Numbered from the stretch's first letter, positions 43,144 through 52,676 are shown. The stretch is 58,073 nt of DNA from HGM04593 sp045588345 (GCA_045588345.1 JAZNDZ010000103.1:1-58073); one strand, 5' to 3'. Numbers and translations: made by a program. Notes: generated by a model from the sequence alone, not told the origin.

Positions 43144-45924
43144 ATGAACGAGAACAAAAGCATAATAATCAAAGGAGCAAGAGTCAACAACCTCAAGAAC
43201 GTTGACGTAGAGATTCCTCGTGGAAAGTTAGTTGTAGTTACAGGACTTTCCGGTTCAGGAAAGTCATCACTTGCTTTCGACACCCTTTATGCCGAGGGGC
43301 AGCGCCGTTACGTAGAATCACTCAGTTCATACGCCCGCCAGTTTCTTGGGCTGATGAACAAGCCTGAGTGCGACTTCATAAAAGGCATTCCACCAGCCAT
43401 AGCCATTGAGCAGAAAGTAAACAACCGCAACCCGCGCTCCACCGTGGGCACATCAACCGAAATTTACGAATACCTGAAACTGCTATACGCCCGCATTGGA
43501 AAAACCTACTCCCCGATAAGCGGCAAACTGGTAAAGAAAGATACCCCCGAGGACCTTGTCTTATGCATGAACAGCCGCCCGGCCGGCACACGTTTCCTTT
43601 TGCTTGCCCCCATACCGAAACGTAAGGGGCGCACACTCGAAGAGCAGTTGCAGATATACCTTCAGCAAGGTTTCACACGCATAGTGCTTGGCAAGGAGAT
43701 TATACGCATTGAGGAATACACCCCAAAGAAAGGCGACACTCCTACCCTGCTCATAGACCGCCTGACTGCAGGCGACAGCCATGAGACCGTTAGCCGTTTG
43801 CTCGATTCAGCCGAGACCGCATTTTATGAAGGAGGCGGCACCTGCCTGCTACAGTTCATGGACGAGGATACCCCACACCGTTTCAGCATACGTTTTGAGG
43901 CCGACGGCATTGAATTTGAGGAACCTACCGAGCAGATGTTCTCGTTCAACTCGCCAATTGGAGCCTGCCCCGATTGCGAAGGTTTCGGGCGCATTGTAGG
44001 CATTGACGAAGACCTCGTCGTGCCCAACAAACTGCTGAGCGTGTACGACGGAGCCGTTTTCTGCTGGCGCGGTGACAAGATGGGCGAGTGGAAGAACGAG
44101 TTCTGCCGCAGGGCACCGCAAGACAACTTTCCTATTTTTGAGCCATATTACAACCTGACACAGGAGCAAAAAGACTACCTGTGGCATAAAGGTCCATGGA
44201 TTGAAGAGTACGGCGAAAGCATCTGCATCGACAACTTCTTCAACATGGTCAAGGCCAACCAGTACAAGATACAGTACCGGGTGATGCTTGCACGTTACCG
44301 CGGCAAACCCATTTGCCCCACATGCCACGGCACACGCCTTAAAAAAGAAGCAAGTTACGTTAAAGTGGGCGGAACAAGCATTGTCGAACTCATTGAGATG
44401 CCTGTAACCCGCCTGAAAGAGTTCTTCGACAACCTCATACTCGACGAACACGACGAAACCGTAGCCAAGCGGATACTGACAGAGATACGCAGCCGCATAG
44501 AGTGCCTGCTCGATGTAGGTTTAGGTTATCTCACCCTCAACCGCCTGAGCAACACCCTGTCGGGCGGCGAAAGCCAAAGGATTAATCTTGTAACCTCACT
44601 CGGCAGCGCACTGGTAGGTTCATTGTACATTCTTGACGAACCCAGCATTGGCCTTCACAGCCGCGATACCGGCCGCCTCATCAACGTACTCTACCGCCTG
44701 CGCGACCTTGGCAACACCGTTGTAGTCGTGGAACACGACGAAGAGATAATACGCGCAGCCGACTATATAATAGATGTAGGCCCAAAGGCCGGTTCATACG
44801 GCGGCAACATTGTCTACCGCGGCAACATGGACGGCCTTGAAAAAGGCAGCAACAGTTACACGGTAAAATACCTGTTGGGCGAAGAAACAATAGACGTTCC
44901 CCGCCACCGTCGCACATCAAACAATTTCATTAACATAAAAGGCGCAAGGGAGAATAACCTGAAAGGAATTGACGTAAACATACCGCTCAACGTGTTCACA
45001 GTTGTCAGCGGTGTCAGCGGTTCGGGCAAATCCACTCTTGTGCGCAACATACTCTACCGTTCTCTAATGCGCCACTTCGGCAATGCATGCGAGGCCCCCG
45101 GTCAATGCGAGGCTGTTGAAGGCGCACTCAAGCAACTGAGCGGAGTAGAGTTCATTGACCAGAACCCCATTGGCAAATCATCACGTTCAAACCCCGTCAC
45201 TTACCTCAAGGTATATGACGACATACGCCACCTCTTTGCCCAGCAGCCCCTTGCCAAGCAATTAGGATTCGGTGCCGGACACTTCTCGTTCAACGCCGAC
45301 GGCGGACGTTGCGACGAGTGCAAGGGCGAAGGAACAATTACCGTATCTATGCAGTTCATGGCCGACCTCAAACTTGAGTGCGAAGCATGCCACGGCAAAC
45401 GTTTCAAGAACGAGGTTCTCGAGGTAAAGTTCCACGACAAAAACATCCACGACATTCTGGAGATGACCATTGGTGATGCCATAAACTTTTTCCAGGAACA
45501 TGGACAAACGCGCATAGCCGAGAATCTGCAGCCACTGCAAGATGTAGGCCTGGCCTACATAAAACTGGGACAATCATCCTCAACCCTCTCAGGCGGCGAA
45601 AACCAGCGCGTCAAACTGGCCTATTACCTTAGCCGGCAGAGCGACCGCCCCACCATGTTCATTTTTGACGAACCGACAACAGGACTTCACTTTCACGATA
45701 TAAAGAAACTGCTCAAATCCTTTGAGCGCCTGCTGGCACGCGGGCACTCACTTGTAGTCATTGAGCACAACATGGATGTGATAAAATGTGCCGATTACCT
45801 TATAGACCTTGGCCCCGAAGGCGGTGAACAAGGCGGCAACCTTGTTGCAGCCGGTACACCCGAAGAAGTAGCCGCATGCAAAGCATCGCACACAGGAATA
45901 TTCTTGAGAGATAAATTGGCATAA
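43144..45924 (+). CDS. uvrA: Excinuclease ABC subunit A
   Basis: UvrA is the damage-recognition ATPase of nucleotide excision repair. I choose ATG 43144 (MNENKSIIIKGARVNNLKNV), 926 residues; the open frame runs further up but into the GH10-like gene on the other strand. Two ABC cassettes: Walker A GLSGSGKSSLAFDTL (about 33) and GVSGSGKSTLV; signatures LSGGESQR and LSGGENQR. The second zinc module is complete (CDECKGEG ... CEACHGKR). In the first module the leading CxxC is replaced (RFSIRFEADG), leaving only ACPDCEG. The insertion-domain CPTCHGTRL is present. Complete and presumably active. Confidence 0.97.
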   Translation: MNENKSIIIKGARVNNLKNVDVEIPRGKLVVVTGLSGSGKSSLAFDTLYAEGQRRYVESLSSYARQFLGLMNKPECDFIKGIPPAIAIEQKVNNRNPRSTVGTSTEIYEYLKLLYARIGKTYSPISGKLVKKDTPEDLVLCMNSRPAGTRFLLLAPIPKRKGRTLEEQLQIYLQQGFTRIVLGKEIIRIEEYTPKKGDTPTLLIDRLTAGDSHETVSRLLDSAETAFYEGGGTCLLQFMDEDTPHRFSIRFEADGIEFEEPTEQMFSFNSPIGACPDCEGFGRIVGIDEDLVVPNKLLSVYDGAVFCWRGDKMGEWKNEFCRRAPQDNFPIFEPYYNLTQEQKDYLWHKGPWIEEYGESICIDNFFNMVKANQYKIQYRVMLARYRGKPICPTCHGTRLKKEASYVKVGGTSIVELIEMPVTRLKEFFDNLILDEHDETVAKRILTEIRSRIECLLDVGLGYLTLNRLSNTLSGGESQRINLVTSLGSALVGSLYILDEPSIGLHSRDTGRLINVLYRLRDLGNTVVVVEHDEEIIRAADYIIDVGPKAGSYGGNIVYRGNMDGLEKGSNSYTVKYLLGEETIDVPRHRRTSNNFINIKGARENNLKGIDVNIPLNVFTVVSGVSGSGKSTLVRNILYRSLMRHFGNACEAPGQCEAVEGALKQLSGVEFIDQNPIGKSSRSNPVTYLKVYDDIRHLFAQQPLAKQLGFGAGHFSFNADGGRCDECKGEGTITVSMQFMADLKLECEACHGKRFKNEVLEVKFHDKNIHDILEMTIGDAINFFQEHGQTRIAENLQPLQDVGLAYIKLGQSSSTLSGGENQRVKLAYYLSRQSDRPTMFIFDEPTTGLHFHDIKKLLKSFERLLARGHSLVVIEHNMDVIKCADYLIDLGPEGGEQGGNLVAAGTPEEVAACKASHTGIFLRDKLA

Positions 45925-45949
45925 GCAATATCACAAGGCTGCCGTTATT

Positions 45950-46534
45950 TTACACCAGCCCGTAGAACACCCCGCCAAAGACACCGGCGAGCACAAGAAT
46001 AAGTATAGGGCTTACCTTGAAGAACTTCATTGCCACAAAAGCGGCAACAAACAGCCCCACACTCACCCAGAACTGCACAGGAGCAACAACCGGTGAACCG
46101 AAGTTCTCCTCAGTCATCAGCAACAGGGCAGCCGAGGCTATCAACCCCACCACAGCCGGGCGCAGACCTTTGAAAACAGCCTCGACATAGCGGTGACTGC
46201 TGTATTTAATAAGGAAACGCGCAACAATGAGCATGAGCACAATAGATGGCAACATCACGGCAAACGAAGCCACAAGCGAGCCTGCCACTGCAAGCGCCTC
46301 GCTACCCGTAGCATTAAGTACAGCAGTATAGCCCACGTATGTAGCCGAGTTTATTCCTATTGGCCCCGGTGTCATTTGGCTGATTGCGACAATATCGGTG
46401 AATTCAGCAGCCGAAAGCCATGCATGGCGTGTCACCACCTCACCCTGTATCACCGATAGCATGCCATAGCCACCTCCAAAAGAGAAAAGCCCTATTTTAA
46501 TGAAAGTATAAAAAAGTTCAAGGAATATCATCAT
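45950..46534 (-). CDS. Chromate transporter, half-size subunit
   Basis: 194 residues, one CHR domain with about six membrane segments. Starts MMIFLELFYTFIKIGLFSFG followed by GGYGMLSVIQGEVV, the FGGGYxM motif of the CHR family, and SQMTPGPIGINSATYVG. The upstream gene encodes the other half; half-size CHR proteins work in pairs with opposite topology. The start overlaps the upstream stop by 4 bases (ATGA). Chromate or sulfate-type anion transport is the family role; the physiological substrate in gut bacteria is unknown. Confidence 0.92.
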   Translation of the reverse strand: MMIFLELFYTFIKIGLFSFGGGYGMLSVIQGEVVTRHAWLSAAEFTDIVAISQMTPGPIGINSATYVGYTAVLNATGSEALAVAGSLVASFAVMLPSIVLMLIVARFLIKYSSHRYVEAVFKGLRPAVVGLIASAALLLMTEENFGSPVVAPVQFWVSVGLFVAAFVAMKFFKVSPILILVLAGVFGGVFYGLV

Positions 46535-47076
46535 GGCTCGCTTCTCCTTATTCTACCCCACAAAAAGCCGACAACCCCGGCAACAATTATCACATAGACA
46601 GGCGAAACGCCTAAAGCCACAATAAGCAATGCCGACAGCACCGGAATCCAAACCGTTCCCCACCCAAGTTTCGCGCTCTTCGCTACATTGAACACCGGCA
46701 CAGCAATGAGTGCTACAACCACAGGCCTTATTCCCATGAATATATTGTTCACCATCTCAATGTGGCGGAACCGGCGGAAGAAAAGCGCAATCAACAATAT
46801 TATGGCAACCGAAGGCACCACGCAGCCGAAGGCTGCCGATAATGCCCCTGCTACCCCCCTGAGCCTGTAGCCAACGAATACAGCCATATTCACCGCAAAT
46901 ACCCCCGGTGCCGACTGCGCCACAGCCAGCAAATCAACAAAGTCCTCCTTGCCCAGCCACCTGTTTTTTTCCACCACATCATGCTCCATGAGCGGAATCA
47001 TCGCATAGCCCCCTCCGAAAGTAAAGAGCCCTATGCGGAAAAAAGTAGTAAACAGTTTAAAAAGAGGGGTTGGCAT
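46531..47076 (-). CDS. Chromate transporter, half-size subunit
   Basis: 181 residues, one CHR domain. Starts MPTPLFKLFTTFFRIGLFTF followed by GGGYAMIPLMEHDVVEKNRW, with AVAQSAPGVFAVNMAVFVG in place of the partner's SQMTPGP segment. About six hydrophobic segments. First gene of the pair; its stop overlaps the second gene's start by 4 bases, so subunits should be made in equal amounts. The two halves together match the length of a single two-domain ChrA. Confidence 0.92.
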   Translation of the reverse strand: MPTPLFKLFTTFFRIGLFTFGGGYAMIPLMEHDVVEKNRWLGKEDFVDLLAVAQSAPGVFAVNMAVFVGYRLRGVAGALSAAFGCVVPSVAIILLIALFFRRFRHIEMVNNIFMGIRPVVVALIAVPVFNVAKSAKLGWGTVWIPVLSALLIVALGVSPVYVIIVAGVVGFLWGRIRRSEP

Positions 47077-47114
47077 TGTGATAGATTAAAAATTAAAGGT
47101 CACTAAAGAGAAAT

Positions 47115-47154
47115 AAGGGGAATTAAAGCATATTAATGCTCCTTAATTCCCCTT
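47115..47154 (-). terminator. Nested hairpin terminator
   Basis: AAGGGGAATTAA (47115-47126) pairs with 47143-47154; an inner AGCAT/ATGCT stem with a 4-base loop completes a nearly continuous hairpin. It lies past the stop of the minus-strand hypothetical gene at 47217 and before the start of the chromate pair. Confidence 0.75.
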
Positions 47155-47216
47155 GATAGCAACTCAAAAGCATACTATGAATGTCTTGTGTTTAGTTCTG
47201 GACAGTGTATTTAAGT

Positions 47217-47687
47217 TCATAAAACTTCGGTCATATACAAGCGACAAATTCTGAACACTTCCTCTCTAAAGAGAACAAGCAAAATTATCATTATTATAAC
47301 TATTGTTGCAATCCATTTGTGCTTTATCAACCAAGTAAAAAGCACCGAAAATATCCAATACGGCACTAACAATAGAAAAAAAGGTAATGACAAAACAATA
47401 TAAATCCCATACTCAACACTAGCCGCAAACTCAGAATTCGAAAATTCCGAATTAAACCTTATTGCATCATAGGCTTTTTTCTGAAGATTGTAAAAACTAT
47501 TATAAATACTTAATATTATACCAACTGGTATCAGGAGGATCAGTGCGCAAAGAACAATCAGTATTGAAATACTTTTAACGACTTTTTCAATAATCGTTTC
47601 ACCCTCAAATTCTACCAACTCATCCCATTTATCTCTCACTCTAAAAAGGAATGGATTTGACGTATCTCTTTCTGAATTATATACCAT
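47217..47687 (-). CDS. Hypothetical membrane protein, AT-rich
   Basis: 156 residues with two or three membrane segments: about 40-62 (ISILIVLCALILLIPVGIIL), about 95-120 (IVLSLPFFLLLVPYWIFSVL) and a third hydrophobic run at about 124-142 (WIATIVIIMIILLVLF). The N-terminus is charged (MVYNSERDTSNPFLFRVRDK). No family recognised. Its base composition is visibly more AT-rich than the purL and chromate genes on either side, with codons such as ATA, TTA and AAT common, which suggests recent arrival or relaxed selection. Confidence 0.75.
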   Translation of the reverse strand: MVYNSERDTSNPFLFRVRDKWDELVEFEGETIIEKVVKSISILIVLCALILLIPVGIILSIYNSFYNLQKKAYDAIRFNSEFSNSEFAASVEYGIYIVLSLPFFLLLVPYWIFSVLFTWLIKHKWIATIVIIMIILLVLFREEVFRICRLYMTEVL

Positions 47688-47818
47688 ATAATCTAACTGT
47701 CTAGTTTATTACCAAATTTTTGTTAATTGGAAACTTGCTTACTCGCAACTTTGACTTAGTCGAACCTCGGCCGCAAGCTCCCATCCACTCATTCGCACGA
47801 GCTTTACACTTTCACTTT
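47688..47818. other. Intergenic spacer with short direct repeats
   Basis: 131 bases between the AT-rich hypothetical gene and the end of purL. Near 47810-47833 it contains the tandem TTTTCAG, TTTTCAG, TTTTATC, running into the purL tail. No promoter consensus or hairpin was found that I would defend. Confidence 0.3.
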
Positions 47819-50800
47819 TCAGTTTTCAGTTTTATCTGCCACCCACTTATATGCATTGCGGAAAATCTCAATCCATGGAGTAACATCATCAGCAAGATGA
47901 TTAGCAGGATATGTTGCACACTGCCATGGGAAGATTGCACGCTCGGGGTGAGGCATCATTGCAACGTGACGGCCATTGGCACTTGCAAGCGCAGCCACAT
48001 TGTAGTCCGAACCGTTAGGATTAGCCGGATAACCCTCGTATGCATACTGAGCCACGATATTGTACTTTTCTGCATCGTATGGCAGAGAGAACTTGCCCTC
48101 GCCGTGAGCAACCCAGACACCCAGACGGCTGCCGGCCAAAGAACCGAACAGCACACTGTTGTTCTCGGGGATATTAACGCCCACGAAAGAAGACTCGAAC
48201 TTGTGCGAATCATTGTGGAGCATACGCCCGCGCTCTGCATATTCAGGATTTATGAGGTTAAGTTCCATCATCAACTGGCAACCGTTGCATATACCCAGCG
48301 AAAGCGTATCCTCGCGCAGGTAGAAGCGGTCGAGCGCAGCCTTGGCCTTTGGATTGTAGAGGAAACCGCCAGCCCAGCCCTTTGCCGAGCCAAGAACGTC
48401 GGAGTTGGAGAAACCACCGCAGAAGACAATGAAGTTCACCTCGTCAAGCGTCTCGCGACCGCTGATGAGGTCGGTCATTGTAACATCCTTCACGTCAAAG
48501 CCTGCAAGATACATCGCGTATGCCATTTCGCGCTCGCCGTTTGTACCCTTTTCACGGATAATGGCAGCACGTACCCCCGATTTCTCGCGGCGGTCGGCCG
48601 ACATTCCATAACTTGAAAGCATGCCGTTGAAACGGGCAGGCATGCGGAAGCGCAAAGGTTGGTTCTTGTAGTTCTTCAGGCGCTCGCTTGCACAACCGTT
48701 GAAACTCTGCTTGAGGTCCATCAGATACGAACTGTCGAACCACACATCGCGATAGTGGTCAATGTCGAACAGACGTGTGCGTCTGTTCTTTGCCACAGCA
48801 ATATGTCGTTTAGCACATGGAGTACCAATCTTCACGAAGCAGATGCCTGCATCGTCAAGTATAGCCTGCATGCGGCACTTATCCTTGTCGGCAACCTGAA
48901 TAACAAGTGCCGGATTCTCGGCAAAGAGCAGTTTCACAATATCCTCTTCAACAACCGAGTTGAGGTCAATTTCCATACCTCCAGTGGTGTTTGCGAAACA
49001 CATCTCAAGCAGTGTTGTTATGAGACCACCGGCCGAAACATCGTGACCGGCCATTACAATTCCCTCATTCACAAGGCGCTGTACAGCATTGAAAGCCTCA
49101 GCAAAATATTCAGGATTCTCCACCGTGGGAACATCATCGCCCACACAGTTCAGTGTCTGCGCAAAAGCCGAACCGCCAAGGCGCAAGCGGTCGAAACTGA
49201 AATCAATATGATAGAATGCACTCTTGGGTTCGTTTACCATTACCGGAGAAACCACCTTGCGTACATCGGAAACCTCGCCGCCTGCCGAAACGATTACCGT
49301 ACCAGGGCTTATTACCTTTGTACCATCGGGGTATTTCTGAGTCATTGACAAAGAGTCCTTGCCTGTGGGAACATTTATATTGAGCGCACAGCAGAAGTCA
49401 CTGAGAGCCTCCACACCACGATAGAGACGCGCATCCTCGCCCTCTTGCGAGCGGCAGGGCCACATCCAGTTGGCACTGAGCGAAATGCTCTTTATACCGT
49501 TTGAAAGCGGCGCAAGCACAATATTTGTCAAAGCCTCGGACACAGCAAGCACAGAGCCCTTTGCGGGGTCGGCAAGACCAGCCTGTGGTGCATGACCGAT
49601 AGATGTTGCAATACCCTTCTTGCCGCGGTAGTCAAGTGTAACCACACCGCAGTCGCTGAGCGGAAGCTGAATCTCGCCCTGGCATTGCTGACGCGCAATC
49701 TTTCCGGTTACCGAACGGTCGACCTTGTTCGTAAGCCAGTCCTTGCATGCAACCGCCTCAAGACGCAAAACATCGGTAAGATACTCTTCAATCTTTGCCT
49801 CGTCATATTCTGCATCCTTATAGTGACGCTCAACAGTTTTGTCAACCATATAAGTCTTTGGCGAAGAGCCGAACATCTGGCTCACCGAGAGGTCAAACGG
49901 ACGCTTGCCGTCGGCCTGCTCAAAAGCAAAACGTGCGTCACCCGTTGTCTCACCCACGACATACATCGGTGCACGCTCACGCTCAGCCACCTTGCGCACA
50001 TAGTCAATGGCATCCTCTTTTATGAGCAAGCCCATGCGTTCCTGCGACTCGTTGGCAATGATTTCCTTTGCCGACAGAGTACTGTCACCCACAGGCAGTT
50101 TAGACATGTCTATGAGACCTCCGCACTCCTCCACAAGTTCCGAGAGACAGTTCACGTGACCTGCCGAACCGTGGTCGTGTATTGAAACCACAGGATTTGT
50201 ATCATCCTCGCACAGCGCACGCACCACATTGTATGCGCGTTTCTGCATTTCGGCGTTGGCGCGCTGCACGGCATTGAGTTCAATGCCCGATGAGTAACGG
50301 CCTGTATCGACCGATGACACCGAACCGCCACCAAGACCTATGCGGTAGTTGTCACCACCCATCACAATAACCTTGTTGCCCTTTTCGGGAGCGCCCTTTA
50401 GGCAGTCGCGACGTGTACCGTAACCCACACCGCCGGCAAGCATTATGACCTTGTCATAGCCATACACCTCATCGTTCTCCTTATGCTCGAATGTAAGCAC
50501 CGAACCGCAGATAAGCGGCTGGCCGAACTTGTTTCCGAAGTCCGAAGCACCATTTGAAGCCTTTGTCAATATCTGTTCAGGAGTCTGATACAGCCATTTG
50601 CGCACAGGGAGCACATCCTCCCACTTGCGGTCGTTGTATGTGCGTGGATACGATGTCATGTACACCGCAGTTCCGGCAATTGGCCAAGAGCCCTTGCCGC
50701 CACCCATACGGTCGCGTATTTCGCCGCCGGTACCGGTTGAAGCACCGTTGAAAGGTTCAACCGTTGTAGGGAAGTTATGAGTTTCGGCCTTGAGCGAAAT

Positions 50801-51523
50801 AACAGTCTCAATATCCTTTATTACAAAATAGTCGGGGATTGAATGGTCGGCCGGTGCAAACTGCTCAACAACCGGACCCTGCGCAAAGGCAACATTGTCC
50901 TTATAGGCCGAAATTATGCTGTTGCGGTTCTCATTTGTAGTGCGCTTTATCATTGCAAAGAGCGATGAAGGCATTTCCTCGCCGTCGATGATGAATGTAC
51001 CGCCGAATATTTTGTGACGGCAGTGTTCCGAGTTTATCTGCGCAAAGCCGAAAACCTCGCTGTCAGTCAGTTTACGGCCCAGTTCGCCCTCGACACGGTG
51101 CAGATAGTCTATTTCCTCCTTTGAAAGGGCAAGTCCCTCCTGCTCGTTGTAGCCGTCAAGGTCCTCGATGAACTCAATTGGTTTGGGCTGTATATCTACA
51201 GTAAAGATACCCTGGTCAAGACCACGGTACATGCGTTGCAGCATGGGGTCATAATCGGCATTCTCGTTCTCCACTGCAAAATACTCCTCAATGCGCACAA
51301 TGCCTTCCAGTCCCATATTCTGGGTTATCTCCACAGCATTGGTACTCCACGGAGTAATCATTTCGCGACGCGGACCGATGAAGAAACCGTCCATTTTCTC
51401 GCCTTCAACAGGCTTTGCCTCGCCATAGAGCCAACACAGTTTCTCTACATCGCCGGCAGTCAACACATTATTTGCTTGGGTTGCAATTACAGAGCCCCCC
51501 TGGGTTGTGAAAAAATAAATCAT
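47819..51523 (-). CDS. purL: Phosphoribosylformylglycinamidine synthase, single chain
   Basis: Fourth step of purine synthesis: converts FGAR, glutamine and ATP to FGAM. 1234 residues, the large single-chain form with an N-terminal PurS-like part (MIYFFTTQGGSVIATQANNV), linker and two AIRS-type synthetase halves (NSEHCRHKIFGGTF; NFPTTVEPFNGASTGTGGEI), and a C-terminal glutamine amidotransferase domain with the nucleophile in SLGICNGCQLM and the closing AMMPHPERAIFPWQC. All intact. Single-gene unit, divergent from the ZIP gene. Confidence 0.97.
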   Translation of the reverse strand: MIYFFTTQGGSVIATQANNVLTAGDVEKLCWLYGEAKPVEGEKMDGFFIGPRREMITPWSTNAVEITQNMGLEGIVRIEEYFAVENENADYDPMLQRMYRGLDQGIFTVDIQPKPIEFIEDLDGYNEQEGLALSKEEIDYLHRVEGELGRKLTDSEVFGFAQINSEHCRHKIFGGTFIIDGEEMPSSLFAMIKRTTNENRNSIISAYKDNVAFAQGPVVEQFAPADHSIPDYFVIKDIETVISLKAETHNFPTTVEPFNGASTGTGGEIRDRMGGGKGSWPIAGTAVYMTSYPRTYNDRKWEDVLPVRKWLYQTPEQILTKASNGASDFGNKFGQPLICGSVLTFEHKENDEVYGYDKVIMLAGGVGYGTRRDCLKGAPEKGNKVIVMGGDNYRIGLGGGSVSSVDTGRYSSGIELNAVQRANAEMQKRAYNVVRALCEDDTNPVVSIHDHGSAGHVNCLSELVEECGGLIDMSKLPVGDSTLSAKEIIANESQERMGLLIKEDAIDYVRKVAERERAPMYVVGETTGDARFAFEQADGKRPFDLSVSQMFGSSPKTYMVDKTVERHYKDAEYDEAKIEEYLTDVLRLEAVACKDWLTNKVDRSVTGKIARQQCQGEIQLPLSDCGVVTLDYRGKKGIATSIGHAPQAGLADPAKGSVLAVSEALTNIVLAPLSNGIKSISLSANWMWPCRSQEGEDARLYRGVEALSDFCCALNINVPTGKDSLSMTQKYPDGTKVISPGTVIVSAGGEVSDVRKVVSPVMVNEPKSAFYHIDFSFDRLRLGGSAFAQTLNCVGDDVPTVENPEYFAEAFNAVQRLVNEGIVMAGHDVSAGGLITTLLEMCFANTTGGMEIDLNSVVEEDIVKLLFAENPALVIQVADKDKCRMQAILDDAGICFVKIGTPCAKRHIAVAKNRRTRLFDIDHYRDVWFDSSYLMDLKQSFNGCASERLKNYKNQPLRFRMPARFNGMLSSYGMSADRREKSGVRAAIIREKGTNGEREMAYAMYLAGFDVKDVTMTDLISGRETLDEVNFIVFCGGFSNSDVLGSAKGWAGGFLYNPKAKAALDRFYLREDTLSLGICNGCQLMMELNLINPEYAERGRMLHNDSHKFESSFVGVNIPENNSVLFGSLAGSRLGVWVAHGEGKFSLPYDAEKYNIVAQYAYEGYPANPNGSDYNVAALASANGRHVAMMPHPERAIFPWQCATYPANHLADDVTPWIEIFRNAYKWVADKTEN

Positions 51524-51562
51524 ATACCGATATTTGTTTTATTCGTGACAAGGCGCAAAACA

Positions 51563-51581
51563 TGCGCTTAGCGCAAAGGTA
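51563..51581 (-). promoter_or_regulatory. Probable purL -7 box with overlapping inverted repeat
   Basis: Minus-strand TACCTTTG (51581-51574) matches TAnnTTTG. Immediately downstream TGCGC-TTA-GCGCA (51563-51575) is a perfect inverted repeat covering the expected transcription start. No -33 TTTG at ideal spacing. Leader to ATG 51523 about 45 bases. Confidence 0.5.
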
Positions 51582-51667
51582 ATTATAAAAAACGATAATA
51601 TTGTAAAAACAACGACATTTGTTCCATTATTATTACACAAAGAAGTATCTCCGGCCGCAAATTTTAA

Positions 51668-51675
51668 TAACTTTG
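51668..51675 (+). promoter_or_regulatory. Probable -7 element for the ZIP gene
   Basis: TAACTTTG matches TAnnTTTG, 32 bases before ATG 51708; no clear -33 TTTG. Confidence 0.5.
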
Positions 51676-51707
51676 CAACAGATGTACATAAAAGAGCAAT
51701 ACAATAT

Positions 51708-52481
51708 ATGGAAATTATAATAGGACTCACCATACCGTTCCTGGGAACAGCCCTGGGTGCAGCAATAGTCTTCATGCTGCGCAACGGCATAAGCGACAAC
51801 ATAAACAAGGCGATGCTTGGCTTTGCATCGGGCGTGATGGTAGCAGCCAGTTTCTGGTCATTGCTGCAGCCTGCACTTGAGCAGGCTGGCGACGGCATTG
51901 GCAACACATGGCCCGTGCTTGCAGGTTTTGCAGTAGGCATGTGCTTTCTGCTGCTGCTTGACACCGTCATACCCCACCAGCACATTGACGAACAAAGACC
52001 CGAGGGGCCACATTCAAGCCTGCCGCGTTCAATAAAGATGATTCTTGCCGTAGCCCTGCACAACATACCCGAGGGCATGGCTGTGGGCGTTGTTCTTGGC
52101 GGTGTCATCAATGGAGACGCAGGGCTCACCACAGCCGGAGCGCTTGCACTGTCTACCGGTATGGCAATACAGAACATCCCCGAAGGAGCAATAATCTCCT
52201 TTCCTCTTCACAGCGAAGGGCGGAGCCGCGTAAAGGCCTTTGCATGGGGTGCAGCATCGGGGCTTGTAGAGCCCATTGCGGCCGTTGTCACAATGCTGTT
52301 CCTGCAGGACAGCAGCAGTGCCATGCCGCTGCTCCTTGCCTTTGCTGCCGGAGCAATGCTCTATGTCGTGGTCGAAGAACTTATACCCTCATCGCAAGGC
52401 GGAAAACACAGCAACATAGGTACAATAGGTTTTGCTTTGGGATTCATGCTGATGATGCTGCTCGACGGCGTGTTCAATTGA
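51708..52481 (+). CDS. ZIP-family divalent metal transporter
   Basis: Takes up zinc or related divalent metals across the inner membrane. 257 residues with eight predicted membrane segments. The paired metal-site motifs are present: ALHNIPEGMAVGVVLGG (TM4) and IQNIPEGAIISFPLHS (TM5). A short His-containing loop (DTVIPHQHIDEQRPEGPHSS) lies between TM3 and TM4, and SSAMPLLLAFAAGAMLYVVV, then EELIPSSQGGKHSN, mark TM7 and the following loop. It resembles ZupT and the GufA-type ZIPs. Alone, divergent from purL. Confidence 0.94.
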   Translation: MEIIIGLTIPFLGTALGAAIVFMLRNGISDNINKAMLGFASGVMVAASFWSLLQPALEQAGDGIGNTWPVLAGFAVGMCFLLLLDTVIPHQHIDEQRPEGPHSSLPRSIKMILAVALHNIPEGMAVGVVLGGVINGDAGLTTAGALALSTGMAIQNIPEGAIISFPLHSEGRSRVKAFAWGAASGLVEPIAAVVTMLFLQDSSSAMPLLLAFAAGAMLYVVVEELIPSSQGGKHSNIGTIGFALGFMLMMLLDGVFN

Positions 52482-52533
52482 ATTATCACAGAGCCCAAAT
52501 AACCGCGTGTTACAATAATCGCCGAAGGCAAAT

Positions 52534-52635
52534 ATCCCAAATACCGCGAACTTGTCATGCTGAGCGAAGCGAAGCATCTCTTTCATCCCAAATACCGCGA
52601 ACTTGTCATGCTGAGCGAAGCGAAGCATCTCTTTC
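52534..52635. repeat. Exact 51-bp tandem duplication of an interspersed palindromic repeat
   Basis: Copies at 52534-52584 and 52585-52635 are identical. Each contains GTCATGCTGAGCGAAGCGAA followed by GCATC, a repeat seen between genes in many bacterial genomes; ATGCT and AGCAT within it can pair as a small hairpin. Its spurious translations (HAERSEAS on one strand, LRFAQHDK on the other) are often mis-annotated as protein. No gene should be called here. Confidence 0.9.
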
Positions 52636-52676
52636 GGCAGCAATATGCAACAGTTATTTACCCTGAATCAAGCATT

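Noticed and set aside
47720..48616. Plus-strand open frame of about 298 codons over the 3' end of purL
   Set aside because: Antisense to the conserved amidotransferase domain of purL; no start signals or domain.
52389..52666. Open frames reading HAERSEAS and LRFAQHDK
   Set aside because: These are translations of the interspersed palindromic repeat and are well-known false proteins.
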